The notes under the pieces are model-generated. The model had not been told where the DNA came from. It ran no database searches and worked only from the letters and a program-made list of their open reading frames with translations. A DNA stretch of 64,000 nucleotides from contig NC_088308.1 in NCBI RefSeq assembly GCF_910592395.1, forward strand, positions 25,807,501 through 25,871,500, given 5' to 3'. The position numbers and the translations under genes were made by a program. How positions within the stretch are numbered: position 1 is the first letter of the stretch; every line of letters starts with the position of its first letter. The DNA comes from Lineus longissimus. Its lineage: Eukaryota; Nemertea; Pilidiophora; Heteronemertea; Lineidae. Below are positions 16,018 through 28,300 of the stretch, in pieces.

Positions 16018-19000
16018 AGATGTAAGAAAGACTGTTGATACGGTTGTGTGGTTGCTACGAAATACCGTCGGAGACAAAACACAAATAGGACAATTCCTCA
16101 TCACCAATAGAAGTGGAAGTTTTTGACATTTGATAATCCAATTGAAAGGTTGAAATCAAAATATAATGAGAATTAATAATGTTGTGGGATGTATGATAAA
16201 ATATGCTGTGGTAATGATTATGACAAAACGTCTCCAGATCCTAGACCTGACATAGTAATGCCTCTCATTCCTTTGATCTCAGTTAGCAACTCTGTGGCAT
16301 AAAAATCAAAATGTTCAGTCTACAAGTATAAACATCAACATGAGATAGAAGTGAGGGAACTTGGAATATTGTAAACAGGTGCTATAAGTTTCTCTCTTGA
16401 AATCCATGATCCAGTGTGGCCTTCTGTCTTTATGTTTGAAGATATGACGCATCAACGATGTGTAGCTCTCAATGGTTGTGTCAAAATAGTTTACAGCCAT
16501 CTGTGCTGGAAGTGTCAGACAGGTATTCTGTGGTCGTGGAAAAATGTAACATAGTGACTTCGATGATAATGAAAATGGACAATTGGCAGGGTTTTCTGTT
16601 TCCATAGCTGATGAGTGAAGAATTATGTGCCTCTAAGGCACGGAGAGGACGAAGGAAGATTGTGTTTCCGTATTGATGAAGATTCCACCATTCTAAATGG
16701 GTTTGATTACTTTCTGCCAATGATCATGTAAAAAAGATAAGTTTATGGTTGTGATTGTGTAGGTGAGATATAAGGAGGATACCGGTTGTTTGCCTATGCC
16801 TTTTATCGGGGTGTAATCATAAGTGGCTAGAAAGGGCTTCTCAAGAAACATAATTCAAATAGTCGGCATGTTTCATGTAATTCAATTGCCAGGATGACGC
16901 CATTTCATTCTTTGAATTTTAGAGGTTACGATTAAATCTGTAGTTTTTTAACTTCTTCACTCACCACATCAACTCCTCCTTGCACACATCCGGTATCCTC
17001 CATATATCTAGTGTATAATAGGTCTCAAGTGTCAGTTCATGTTTTGAGAGGATTAGGATGCAATGTTTCTTGCCCTATTTAACTACTGTAGGAGGTAGAA
17101 TAGAAGGTATGCAATAGGTTTTATGCATTTTCATTGTTTCATAATGTCAGTGGTGCAAGTGGTGATTGTGCTTGTTTGAATTTTATACATTTATTGCAGT
17201 TTAAAAAGTATTCAAAGTTTTCTTAGTTGAAAGCATATTTATGTTAACCTTGATAATGACCTACAGATATCAGAATCTTCATCTTCATGTTCCTACTTCC
17301 TTGTTAAATACATTGACTTTATCTTTTCTATGTTCTGAGTTTCCCCGATGTGTTTCCCTGCTATTCATTTCTATTCCTTCCTTTCATTGCTCTTGTTTAC
17401 TCATCTTTCTTAAATGTCATAGGTTGAACCTGCACATGTACGATTGATACTCGACAAGTATACTTGATAATTGTAATCGTGGGTCGACTTACAGCTATTT
17501 TCATAGACAATTATTACAAATCTGCAATAACTCCATCATTTTAAATCTATCACAAATTCAAATACCTCCTCTCTATGCAACGAGGCCTTCTTTGGCATCA
17601 AATGTGCACAAAGTCATCCCCATTTCGTCCTCGCTGTCAGCCATTACTTGCTGTATATAAGGCTTGTCATATCAGAATCACATTGCCCATCAGCTTGTCT
17701 GATTTCATGATCCTAACTCTTTTGTTTTGTCTTGATATTGAGGAAGTGGTGTGCCACAAATATTGTATGTGCAAAAGTTTACATGTACAATGTATGTGCA
17801 TGCTCTTTTGGCATGATTTCATATTATTGCCACTTTTACACATGAAGTCTCAAGTGGCGATAATAAGACAAGGAACGCGTTGGGGAAATTATGAGTCATC
17901 ATGTTAAACAAATTGTATATTTATTGAGAGCACATTTTATTGCATGCTTTATGCATGCTGCGTCTGCACTGTTAACCAGGGATTGGCCCTTTTTGTATGA
18001 ACCATGGCCTTCGTACCAGTTAGGACAAGATTACTTCTCCCTGGCTCTTCAATTGTGATTGTCACAAAGACAGCGCCAGACTGACTGTAAGTAACGAGTT
18101 GATTTGTGGTATATTCCATCATCAATTCCCAGTTAAATGTGCAGTTGCAATAATTATCCAATAGATATTTGTGTTAGCAAGCGTAATTAATCTATGCTTG
18201 GTGTTAGGTATTAATTGATTCAGAGATTTTAAATTTTTTATCCAAGTGTTATTGAATTTGTTTGTCATTATGGTACTGTTATTTTTCATAGTTTAGGAAT
18301 GCTTTCCCAAAACATCATTGCTTGATAGAGACAGTTCTTGTGTAATGCTTAGAAGTGTTGTCCATTGCGTTGAAGCATTTAGCTTTGGCATTGAAGGAGG
18401 AGTACTAATGCCTGGCCAACAGTAGTTTATACATATATTCATGTGCTGAGGACACTGATTATGGTGTCACTCCTTCATTGTCGGGACACTTCTCCTTTAA
18501 AGTGTATTATACCCTTGTGTATTCCCATTCGCTTACAATTTAGCAGTTTTTCTTCCGTTTTTTGCCATTTAAGATTATTAAATGTTTCCGTTGATAATGT
18601 GCTTGTGCCAGAACGTGTTTGTACATTACATGTAAGTGCTGTGATTTTCAATTTCATAACTTTTGTGTCCGTGTTCATATTTAATGGGTAGGGTAATGAC
18701 ATAACATTGTTGCATCTTGGTACATCATGGGTTAAGATTAATTGGCTAGGACTAGATGTGAGTTAACCTTGTACCGTGACCTCAACCCATGGTGTCTGAG
18801 GTCCAAGATGAACTGTAGAAGTTAGATGTTTTTTCAACTTCTCTAGATTTATAAGAAAAATATTTGCACAGATGATAATTTGTCTGGTTTATCACCATAC
18901 CAGTATCTTTCTATTGTCCGAACGGATAGGATATGAAATATCTTGCAATGAAATTTATGAAAAAAGACCAATTAATGTAAGGCTGCAGTGTGGTTGAGTG

Positions 19001-19397
19001 CTTCAAATCTTGTTGCTCATCCTTGGCAAGTTTTATGATCAAATAAATAGCCATAACAATAGGAAATATAGACTGTCTTTGGCTTCTTACTTGAGTATGC
19101 AGCTATATTCAGCATTGAACTTATATGATGTCACAGTGTACCTCAAAAACAGTTGTGACATCTTGATATGTTTCGATCCATCGGTTCTCAATCTGGATTT
19201 GACCATATGCCCTTCTCACCATTCTGATTGTGACAGTGTGTCCCTGTCTCAATTGGAACATCCTGACAAAATCCTGCAAGAGAGGAGACTTGGGAAGGAG
19301 ATATAGTCAGAGGATATTTTCCCATGGGTATTCTCATATTATCCTCATTCACTCAAAGAAAACTAAACAAAATCAAGCTCGGTGCTTCTCTGTCATC
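16018..19397 (+). other. HIF1AN 3' flank, probably a long 3' UTR
   Basis: There are no supported exons. The stretch is T-rich on the plus strand with only short unrelated open frames. The first canonical AATAAA that I see on the plus strand downstream of the stop is at 19042-19047, which would imply a 3' UTR of about 3 kb; ATTAAA variants occur earlier (about 16931). UTR versus intergenic DNA cannot be decided from sequence. Confidence 0.35.
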
Positions 19398-20047
19398 AAT
19401 GGAGTCCAATAACAAGTTACCAGTAGGAGTAGGAGATGACAAGAGAGGTGAAGGAAGAACCACCCTCCGCCAGCTGGTTATCTGATCAGGTTTGTTGTTG
19501 GAGGCACACACAACCTTGAACAATGCCAAGGTTCTTCAGTAACAAGTTTCCAGCAGGCATTGGAGACTACACGAGGATAAAACAACCATACTCCGCCAGC
19601 TGGTTATCAAATCGTGTTGATTGTCGGGACAACAGCTTCAAAATCCTAAGGTACTCCAATCATACATTACCTGTAGAAGTGGTTGAAGACTCGATGGACA
19701 TCCATGCTCCGCTTGCTGCTTATCTGACCATGTTGGTTGTCGGGGCCACAACTTCGAGGACTCAATAGTTCACTACTAAGCAATGCAGACAACAAGAAGG
19801 ACGGTGGAACAACCAGGCTCCGCTGGTTACATCTGATCATGATGGTTGTCGGGGGCTCCTGGAATGCTAAGGTTCTCCAAGTAAGTTACCAATAGGACTT
19901 AGAGACTACGCGAACGATGACAGAACAGCGAACCTCCGCCAGATGGTCCGTGTCGGTTGTTGGAGGTGCAAGTCATAGGTTACAAGCAGGTATTGAAGAC
20001 AACACGAAAGACCATGGAACCTCCTTGCTCCGCCAGACCACGCTCGA

Positions 20048-20325
20048 TTTTCTTTTATGGCCATACTGAAGAACCAGGCCTATGTCTCATGAAAAACCTG
20101 GCTCATTTTTCCTCCGGCCCTGATCCCCAGAGCTTTGTCTCCATCGATGCACCGCTGCCAAGTGACAATCGCTCTCGCAGTGTCCCTGAGTGGAAAGCCA
20201 TGTACATTCTCTGGTGTCTGACCCAGTGCGTTGTACCTGCACCTTCGGGACTCGGCCATCCTCCCGGACAGTCCTAAGACGACAGATGGTGGTCGCCCCA
20301 CTTCTGTCCATTATATTGTCTTCAA
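20048..20325. repeat. duplicated segment, copy 1
   Basis: This segment runs from a T-rich start through AAGAACCAGGCCTA, GTCTCCATCGATGCACCG, CGCTCTCGCAGTGTCCCTGA and GACGACAGATGGTGGTCGCC. It is repeated almost exactly at 21192-21424. This copy has about 50 extra bases (a CATGAAAAACCTGGCTC segment and flanks) after AGGCCTA. Confidence 0.8.
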
Positions 20326-20560
20326 GACTATCTGAATGTGATGGGGTGAATCAATAGCCAGCTCTCGGTAGTCTTCAGCAATGTCACATCCACGTCACAT
20401 ATCTATACGTGCTGGGTAAAACAATAGCAAGCTCTGGGAAGTCTTCAGGCATTGCCAGGACTATCACATTCACGTCTCTATCCGAATGTGATGGGCGAAT
20501 CAATAACCAGATATGGGCTGTCGTCAACAATCTCCAATAAAGTTGCCAAGGACTTAGAGA
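20326..20560. repeat. tandem ~75-bp repeats, cluster 1
   Basis: Three degenerate copies of a roughly 75-bp unit contain CTGAATGTGATGGGCGAATC followed by a CCAGCTATGGGAGGTCTTCA-like stretch and CACATTCACGTCTCTATC. It directly follows duplicated segment copy 1, and the same arrangement follows copy 2. Confidence 0.65.
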
Positions 20561-21191
20561 CTACACGAACAACGACAGAACAGCGAACCTTCGCCAGATG
20601 GTTCGTGTTGGTTGTTGGAGGCGCAACCAAAGACCCCTATAAGTACTCCAGTCATAGATTATCAGCAGGCATTGAAGACAACACGAAAGACCATGGCACA
20701 ACCTTGCTCCGCCAGCTGGTTCTCTGATCATGTCGGCTGATGGGGGCACCTTAAATGCTCCCCAATTCAGTCACTAGAGTTAGAGACTACAAGAACGACG
20801 ACGGAACAGCAAACCTTCGCCGGATGGTTATCTGGCCGTGTTGGTTGTCGGCTCCTCATCCTAAAGAAACTCAAAGTACTCGAATCATAGATTACAAGTA
20901 GGTACTGAAGACTGCAAGAAAGACGATGGAGCAACCATACCCCACCAGCTGGTTATGTGACCATGTTGATTGTTAAGGGCACAACCTAAAAATGCCAAGG
21001 GCCTCCAATTATAAGTCACCATGAGGTATTGAAGACTACGAGAGACGATGGCTCAACCCTACTCCGCAAGCTGATAGCCTACCCATGTTAGGTAGGCTTT
21101 CGTTGTGTCTCCTCTAAGGTTGCGACTGTCCCTAGATTCAATCTGATTGTGACCATCGTTACCATCATTCAGCATATTATTAGGACTTGTT

Positions 21192-21424
21192 CTTCTTTTT
21201 CTTTTTTTGGCTACATTAAAGAACCAGGCCTACATGTCTTTGTCTCCATCGATGCACCGTACTGTCAAGTGACCATCGCTCTCGCAGTGTCCCTGAGTGG
21301 AGAGCCATGTAGCACATTCTCTGGTGTCTGACCCAGTGCGTTGTACCTGCACCTTCGGGACGCGGCCATCCTCCCGGACAGTCCTAAGACGACAGATGGT
21401 GGTCGCCCCTCTTCTGTCCATTAT
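21192..21424. repeat. duplicated segment, copy 2
   Basis: This is the second copy of the 20048-20325 segment, sharing GTCTCCATCGATGCACCG, CGCTCTCGCAGTGTCCCTGA and GACGACAGATGGTGGTCGCC in the same order and orientation. It lacks an internal stretch of about 50 bases seen in copy 1. Confidence 0.8.
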
Positions 21425-21680
21425 CAAGTCTTCAGGACTGTTGCATGTTCAAGTCTCTATCTGAATGTGATGGGCGAATCAATATGCAGCTATGGGAGGT
21501 CTTCACCAATGTCACATTCACGTCTCTATCTAAACGTATCAGATTGTGGGAATCATTAACCGACTCGGAGAGGACTTCAGGACAGGACTGTCACATTCAC
21601 GTCGCTATCCGAATGTGATGGGCGAATCAATATCCAGCTATTGGAGGTCTTCTGCACAACACATTCACTTTTCTGTCTGC
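21425..21680. repeat. tandem ~75-bp repeats, cluster 2
   Basis: Three further copies of the GAATGTGATGGGCGAATCAA unit follow duplicated segment copy 2, mirroring the 20326-20560 arrangement. The segment plus its repeat cluster has therefore been copied as one larger module of about 500 bp. Confidence 0.65.
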
Positions 21681-21689
21681 ATGTGTAGT

Positions 21690-21985
21690 AGTCTAGTAGT
21701 CTCCAATGCCTGCCAGTGGCATTTGGAGAACTTGGTATTCTGAGGTTGTGTGTCGGACAGCCAACATGATCAGATAATAAGCTGGTGGAGTGTGGCTGTT
21801 CCATCGTCTCTCTAGCAGTCTTCAACGCTACTGATAACTTATCAGAGAACTTAGATATTTTGAGGCCGTGTGCATGGACAGCCAACATGATCAGATAACC
21901 AGCTGGCAGGGTTGTTCCATAGTCTTTTGAATAGCCAGTCTCCAATGCCTTCTGATAACTTACTGGAGAACTTGGGTATTTTGAG
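21690..21985. repeat. satellite units in reverse orientation
   Basis: The phrases CCAACATGATCAGATAA and CCAGCTGGCAG are reverse complements of the TTATCTGATCATGTTGG and CTGCCAGCTGG landmarks of the main block. The phrase CTTCTGATAACTTACTGGAG is likewise an inverted copy of the TCCAGTAAGTTA part. About two and a half units are present, so the block as a whole contains inverted repeats. Confidence 0.7.
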
Positions 21986-22199
21986 CTTATGCCGACAACC
22001 GTTGATATGCTTCAGGGTCAGTGTCCTGTGTGATCGAGATGGGTAAAGCCGAGCCTGTCAGTCCAGTCTGTGTGCTCTGATGAGGAAATCGCTCATCACT
22101 AAAGCCGGGGATTGGGATCGCGGAGGGTATGCTGTGCTTGAGTGAGGCTGTTTTTACTCGAAGTACGTATTGTAGAGAAGAAAGATGAAAAGAGCCAGG

Positions 22200-25100
22200 T
22201 TTTGAAAATTTCAATGTTTTATTTTTACAACATTTTTACACCTTTTACTGAAGTGTCATGTCTTACAGTTCTCATCACAGCAGATGAAGAAAATGGAATG
22301 AAACTCACGAAAATTGCACATTTACTGACGCCCACCCCTGTGATATCAAAGATTAAACTTCAAGTTGAAAGCCAAACAAGCAACCCAGTTTATAAAGATT
22401 CCAAGATAATTAAAATTACTTCAACTGTTGGTAAAATGTATCCTACATGTATCTTTTAACTGTTCTTCTAACAAGTAGATTTGTTCTGATCCCATCTGTT
22501 ACAGAGGTTCTTTTACATGTATATGATGACATCAAGTAATTTACGAAACAGCCATACGGTTAAATTTCATCAGCAAATGTAAAGAAAGGTTTTAAGTGAT
22601 ATTCAGATTGCTTGGTTACTGATAAATGATAAATGAAAGATGACAGTACATGTACCTTACCTCAATAAATAATTTACAACAATTATTACAGTTTGTACAA
22701 ACAAGTAGATGGCACATTTAAGCTTACATATTATGATGGAAAAGTAACTTTATAAGTAGTTTTTCAAAAGTACCGGTAAGGGCTGTAGAGTGAGTGTGGT
22801 TGCTCAAAAGACCGTCCATTATTCTTTTTTCAAGGCGTCCATCCACAATTGTGTGGTATGGTCCGTTTCCCACTTTAGGATGTCAGAGCGGTCTGATTCC
22901 ATGAGCGGATTCATAAAACCAGTGTGACCATTAGACTAGCCCTTTGACACCCACTCACTCATTAACACATATTAGCCAAAATCAGAATTGGTGTAACACT
23001 TGATCATTCTAGATAGTCATTGTTAGCACCCTATTAGCATTACACACAAAAGGAAATCACTTCATTCATTCATTTATTAACAGAGAGTGACATTTGCGAC
23101 ATATTCCATAATCAATATAACACATGTACGTTCTAGATGGTCAATGAAGTAAGGACTCCGCACTACTCCAAAAGTTTCAGACATGAGCATTGTCTCCACA
23201 GCTCTTGAGACTGAGGAGCACCACCTGTTTCTAACTGCTGAGTTCATCGATCAGAATTTCCACAATGTTAGTAAACTCCATGAATATGAAATCCTCCATG
23301 CATGCCATGGGAATTGTGTCAGATGAATATTGCTGTTATTCAGGGGATCCCTGGTATTTCCTCACTGCTGCTTTTACTTGCTCTCGCTTACTCTTTCTCT
23401 CTGAGCGCATCAAACAAAGATTGAACAGAGCTGCAACCTATTCTGTTCAAAAGGTTTAGGTATAACTTATCATTACTGTCAACTCCATCAGGAGCCATAC
23501 CAACTTCAAGGATTATATCACAAGAAAAATGTTTTTTGACAGAAGGTTGAATACATATAGCTCCTAGCTAACGTAATCAAGTATACATAATGCATACTTG
23601 ACGTTACATATTGGAAGACACATTCCTCACATGTAATTACTGACCATTTTTTATGACTAGAAGCCTGGAATGTGGTACTTAAACGGAATGACAGATACAT
23701 AGAATTGTTTAAAGATTTCAGCACAGAATGTCAAAACAACAGCAGATCACAGTTGATCTTTGTCTACAAGCAGAAAAGCCCCTGATGCAGTACATGCTAT
23801 TGCCCAATTAGCTGCTATTATGGGTAAACCTTCCAAGTCATTAGCATGCTACTTGTGCTGCGAGAAGGACAGCCCAATCTGCTATATCTATCCAATGACA
23901 ATTTAGTACTGAAATCTAAACACTCTATAAACTAAACTAAGAGATCATTCTCCTTCAGACCCTGGCATCAAATGCAAGCATGAATGCTTTAATCATCATT
24001 GACACTCATTATAAATATCTATACTCAGTTTGAACATCAATTTTAAGTTAAAACAGTACACTACTAAACTTGGACAACTGAAAAAGCCACATGGTATAGA
24101 TTTTGGGCCTTTTTATAAAGCAACCTGGAAGGCTTCACATATTTTCTCCCATAAAAATTAGCCCCAACTCCAAGAAAGAAAATAATAAAATAAAATCACA
24201 TTGAGAATTAACGCCGACTTTCCTGCCACACATTCATTTCCCATGATGCAGCAGTCTCATACTTCAAACGAGTTGACCCTTAATGAGATGCCTTACCATT
24301 TTCAACCAACGAGTGATAACAAAACTTACATTAAAACACTGGAAGTAAACTTTAAAAACAAAATCTTTTTACGGTGTCTTTCAACAAAAATAATAACCGT
24401 CCCCAATACAAAATTGATTGATATTGAAATAACTCATTCGAGCATTCTAAATAAATTTTGTTAAAAAATCTGAACCACGGAAAATTAACAGATAATTTGA
24501 AAAGGAAAAGCAACAACAGACCTCTTTCCAAATGTTTTTACTGGTTGTAAGGAACTCCCATTAAAAAGCTGAAGGTAATCTTCATCCTTTTTTTTCATAT
24601 CAGTGAGTAGAAAAAAGGTTTGCCCAGATTTTGACACTGATACACCCCATATTAGTGGAGTAGGGGTTTTACACTGACAACACAGTTAGAATACAATCAG
24701 ATCCATGATTATAGATGGCAGCACAACCTAGAAGCTAAACATTTAGCTTTTGGCACATGCCTGTTAACAGGGCACATCACATACATCACATACAGACATG
24801 AATAGCATGACCAAGCATAAAGCGCTACTTATTAAAGTACTTGACAGGGTGTGATCAGACTGATCATACCCTTATCAGATAGCAGTGCCGTGAATCCCCC
24901 ATTTTTGTGGTAGCACAGACTCTGGACGGGTCTTCTATTACTGGTCTTATTGTGGTCCGATATCATGACAATACTACAAACAGTACACAGCATTTAGCTT
25001 TCGCCTCCCTCCCTTACAGTCCCCGTTTTTAGGAGCTGAAAATAATCTGAATCCCTTGACGCTCTATACCAGTGATCCACTGCATTATGCTAACACTTAT

Positions 25101-25322
25101 TGCATTATCCGACTGAACACCACTTCATACTGAATCACAATCTCCAAAATCAAGTCACTCAATATCCATAGAGTTGGCCATGCAAAAGAGCAAATAAAAT
25201 CCAACTGCTTATAACGTCCAATCCAGAAAACTTGACTAATCCATGCACCATAACCACCAGTATTCATCCAAGTCTTTCCAGGAATCTACATCCATCTTAT
25301 CATAGTCACAGATGACCTGGCA
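22200..25322 (-). other. probable long 3' UTR of the CCSER gene
   Basis: About 3.1 kb downstream of the CCSER stop holds no recognisable exon or repeat family. It ends near a minus-strand AATAAA (plus-strand TTTATT at 22218-22223), just before the satellite block. The UTR extent is inferred from that signal and could be shorter. Confidence 0.4.
22218..22223 (-). terminator. candidate polyadenylation signal for CCSER
   Basis: AATAAA occurs on the minus strand in an A/T-rich context. It is the signal nearest the repeat block, but other TTTATT or TTTAAT sites upstream could also serve. Confidence 0.35.
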
Positions 25323-28300
25323 TCACTTCACCTTATTCAGAGACGTCTGACTAAAACTCCTATGCGCATTCCTCAGATTCCCCGTCATGTTAGTGAAAGT
25401 GTCCTCAACAGCATTCAGCTGGTTTCGGAAATTCTCTGCGCCCTGAAAAAACCAAGAGAGACATATGACATCTACTAGCTTCTATAGCTTTGAAGATTGA
25501 GTAATTCAGGTGCAAAAAGCCACTACATCAACTTTATGTCTTTTCAAATAGACACAATGATTCTACTCTGACTGCATAGTTTTTATAGTACAGTGAATCT
25601 TACACACCGTCTTATACCAATACACAACAGGGCAGAAATAAAGCCATATCTCACCTCATTGGATCTTCGAGTAACCTCGTCCAGGATATCGTTGACGAGT
25701 GTTCTGAAAAACGTACGCAAAGAATGAAGCATAACCAGCATTACTCAACATTCATGAGGCCTGTTAATTTCATTCACATGAAAAACATGTCTATTAATGT
25801 GCTAGCCTCTGACAATGAGGTTCATTGGTCGACAGCCGTTTAAAGACAATTACGAAGCAATGAAACAAAATCTATTTCCTAAATACCACAGGGTTTTAGA
25901 AATGGCTGGTGCCAAAGGTCACTTGACCATCTGACTCAATACTCATACTGGTTTCCATGATGTGTGTCAGTCTTTTTATCAAAATGACCATTGGTACCTA
26001 AGTCATGTGGAAAGTTACTTTAATCATTCGATCCTGAAAATCTATCATTACCTCCCTTCACCAAGAATGGGGACTTTCGTGCAGACAGTGGGATAGTGAC
26101 AGAACACAGATGGCAATGATTGAGTTTAGATTTAATTGAGATTGTCACAATCCTGTCATGTTTTCAAGTCGGAGTCAATAAACTATTAAACATGCTTGAG
26201 ACAAGCTTCATGTGACACATGAAACGTGGCATTGTGACACTTGAAATGTGACACCGTGAATCCTATGTAACCAAAAACAAGAATGAAAGAAGACGTGCAA
26301 AGAAAAGTGTCTCAAACTTAAAGATGGATGTGATTTTAATAGCAGCTGAAAGCAGTCGCTGTTTTGAGGAATAAAACAAGGGAAAAACAGAACAGTACAA
26401 TTCTAATGCATAAAACAGTGAAAACATCAACCCTTTACCTTTCTGGAAGCAGCAATTGGAGAGAAAAAATATGAAATGTTAGCTGCCAAATTCAAAGACA
26501 ATCTGGACATGGATGAGCTTACAATATAGTTGTCCAGGATTTTCACAGTGATAGTGGCAATAGAACATGACTTATGATATTTTTCTCTTAAAAACAGCAA
26601 CTTTATTCAAAATGAATTCAACACGAATCCGGTTATTTCACATTCAATTAATCTCTAAGATGTTTTTCTATTTCAATGTATTACAAACAAATCAGACTCC
26701 TACAGCACTCAGTGGAGCAGACAGTTAGTATATAAAACACAATGGCAGCCGAAATGCGGTGTCAAAGCATAATGCCAAGTGAAAATCCTGGTGTCTGAAA
26801 CCGCAGTAAGCTTGTGCAAAACAGTACATTGTAACAAATCTCCCAAAGCATCAAACAAGAGAAGAGCAATCTGGCCACACCATGCTATCCCCTCCAAATA
26901 AATCAGAACACTCACTGTAGGCCTATAGATCAGTCGAGTGACAGCCTCTTCCACACATCACTGGGAAAGAGGAAACATGCATAGTGATAGGTAATCTGAG
27001 GGTATCACAACTTGGACCATCAAATGATTAGGATGATCCTCGGTTAGAAAACCATTCCGGGGGTTCTGAATCACCAACATACACAATGCAATCAGGTTTG
27101 ATGAAAATTTCATCCAAGTTTCATCAGAGCGGAGAATGAAATTCTCAATTTGGAGTGGTTATCTATGCACTTTGCCAACATCGCCTCAGAAATTTCTACA
27201 GCAGATTGAAAATGGTGCAATTTTTGCCTTCGTAAACAGATGCTCAATTTCATGTGCGAAAGCTGCATTCGAAATAAACTTGTGTCAAAAACAGTGAGAA
27301 TCTTGGTGAATGCACACACTCATGGATGAAACGAGGTGAGGGAATATACAATACAAGGGTAGCAAGTTCAGATCTGATCTGAAAACGACTCCAAGTAAAG
27401 CTAGAATCCACTCCTTCAAACTGAAAGCATGTCACACTGATGGATACTCTGTTAGTACTTACTACTGTATTCATACTAAGATTATGTTAGGGTTATCCGG
27501 TAAACGCCATTTCAAGACTGTTTAGAAATAGATGACAAAAGAGTATAAAGGGTTGTTTGAGAAATAACAAGCTGAGGGAAACTTACGACTGGGGATACTT
27601 TCTTGTGCAGTGCTATAACAAATTGGATATGGGGTGATTCTTGGCACAGTTATTTAGCACACTAATTGAGCCTATTTCAAGACTGGTCCTCAACTGGTGT
27701 CAGTAACCAGAAGAACTCAGAACAATGGAAGTACCAACGAAACTCAATGGAGTTGGGTATAAGTGGCATGTAAGGGGATATCCTATATAGGTGACTCAAA
27801 TCCAGCAGTCACTATGAGAAGAAGAGTGATAAAATTAGCCCCTGATGCATACTTACTTCTGTGGAATTTGTCCTTTCTGAGGTATTGTTCCCTTCTGTAA
27901 CTTTTTAGAGTTGGTCTTGTTGTCTTGGACATCCTGGAATTACGATAATATGGATTGAGATTTCCACAAGAGATCAGGGGAATGAATTCATGAATCCCCG
28001 TCAGAGATTTAACTTAAGACCACGACTTGGATGGCTAAGGAGATGGGGTCTCATCAGTTTGATTCATTCATCCAGATTGGCTGAAGTGCAGACTGACAGC
28101 AGACACCTTGTCCTATTTCAGGGGGCCATAACAAGGTTTAAGGACGTTATAACTGACTGACAATTGAACAACTAGCTCAAGACATGCTTTCTCCATGAAA
28201 TCATGACCATGCAACTCACCTCATCAGTCTGTGTGGCGGCACTCAGGCAGCTGGGATTCTCTAAGTCTATACCCGTATACTTTGTCTGGAATTCAAGACA

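Larger units (their letters stand above)
19398..21990. repeat. 2.6-kb complex satellite block, ~115-120-bp degenerate units
   Basis: A degenerate unit recurs with the landmark CTCCGCCAGCTGGTTATCTG followed by a TTGGTTGTCGGGGGC-like stretch, a segment like AAGTTACCAGCAGG, and TTGAAGACTACACGAA. Landmarks start near 19465, 19590, 19705, 19818, 19932 and 20025, and again near 20585, 20703, 20815, 20937 and 21057, so the period is about 112-125 bp (about 93 bp once). A different repeat is inserted between 20048 and 20560 and again between 21192 and 21680. Units continue in the opposite orientation from about 21690. Some units are open in one frame, but stops and frame changes between neighbours argue against a protein. 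It lies in the tail-to-tail gap between HIF1AN and CCSER. Confidence 0.8.

Noticed and set aside
21577-21945. 122-codon minus-strand frame with an apparent internal repeat
   Set aside because: The repeat is the reversed satellite unit; neighbouring units carry stops and frame changes, so coding is not supported.
26430-26460. Acceptor and donor-like sites framing a 4-nt exon in CCSER (minus strand)
   Set aside because: A 4-nt exon would break the reading frame, and the flanking exons (27857-27933 and 25655-25703) already join in phase.
27586-27602. Possible 15-nt in-frame microexon in CCSER (minus strand, donor GTAAGT)
   Set aside because: It is in phase, but the acceptor (CTGCACAAG) has no pyrimidine tract and nothing demands the extra residues; left out of the model.
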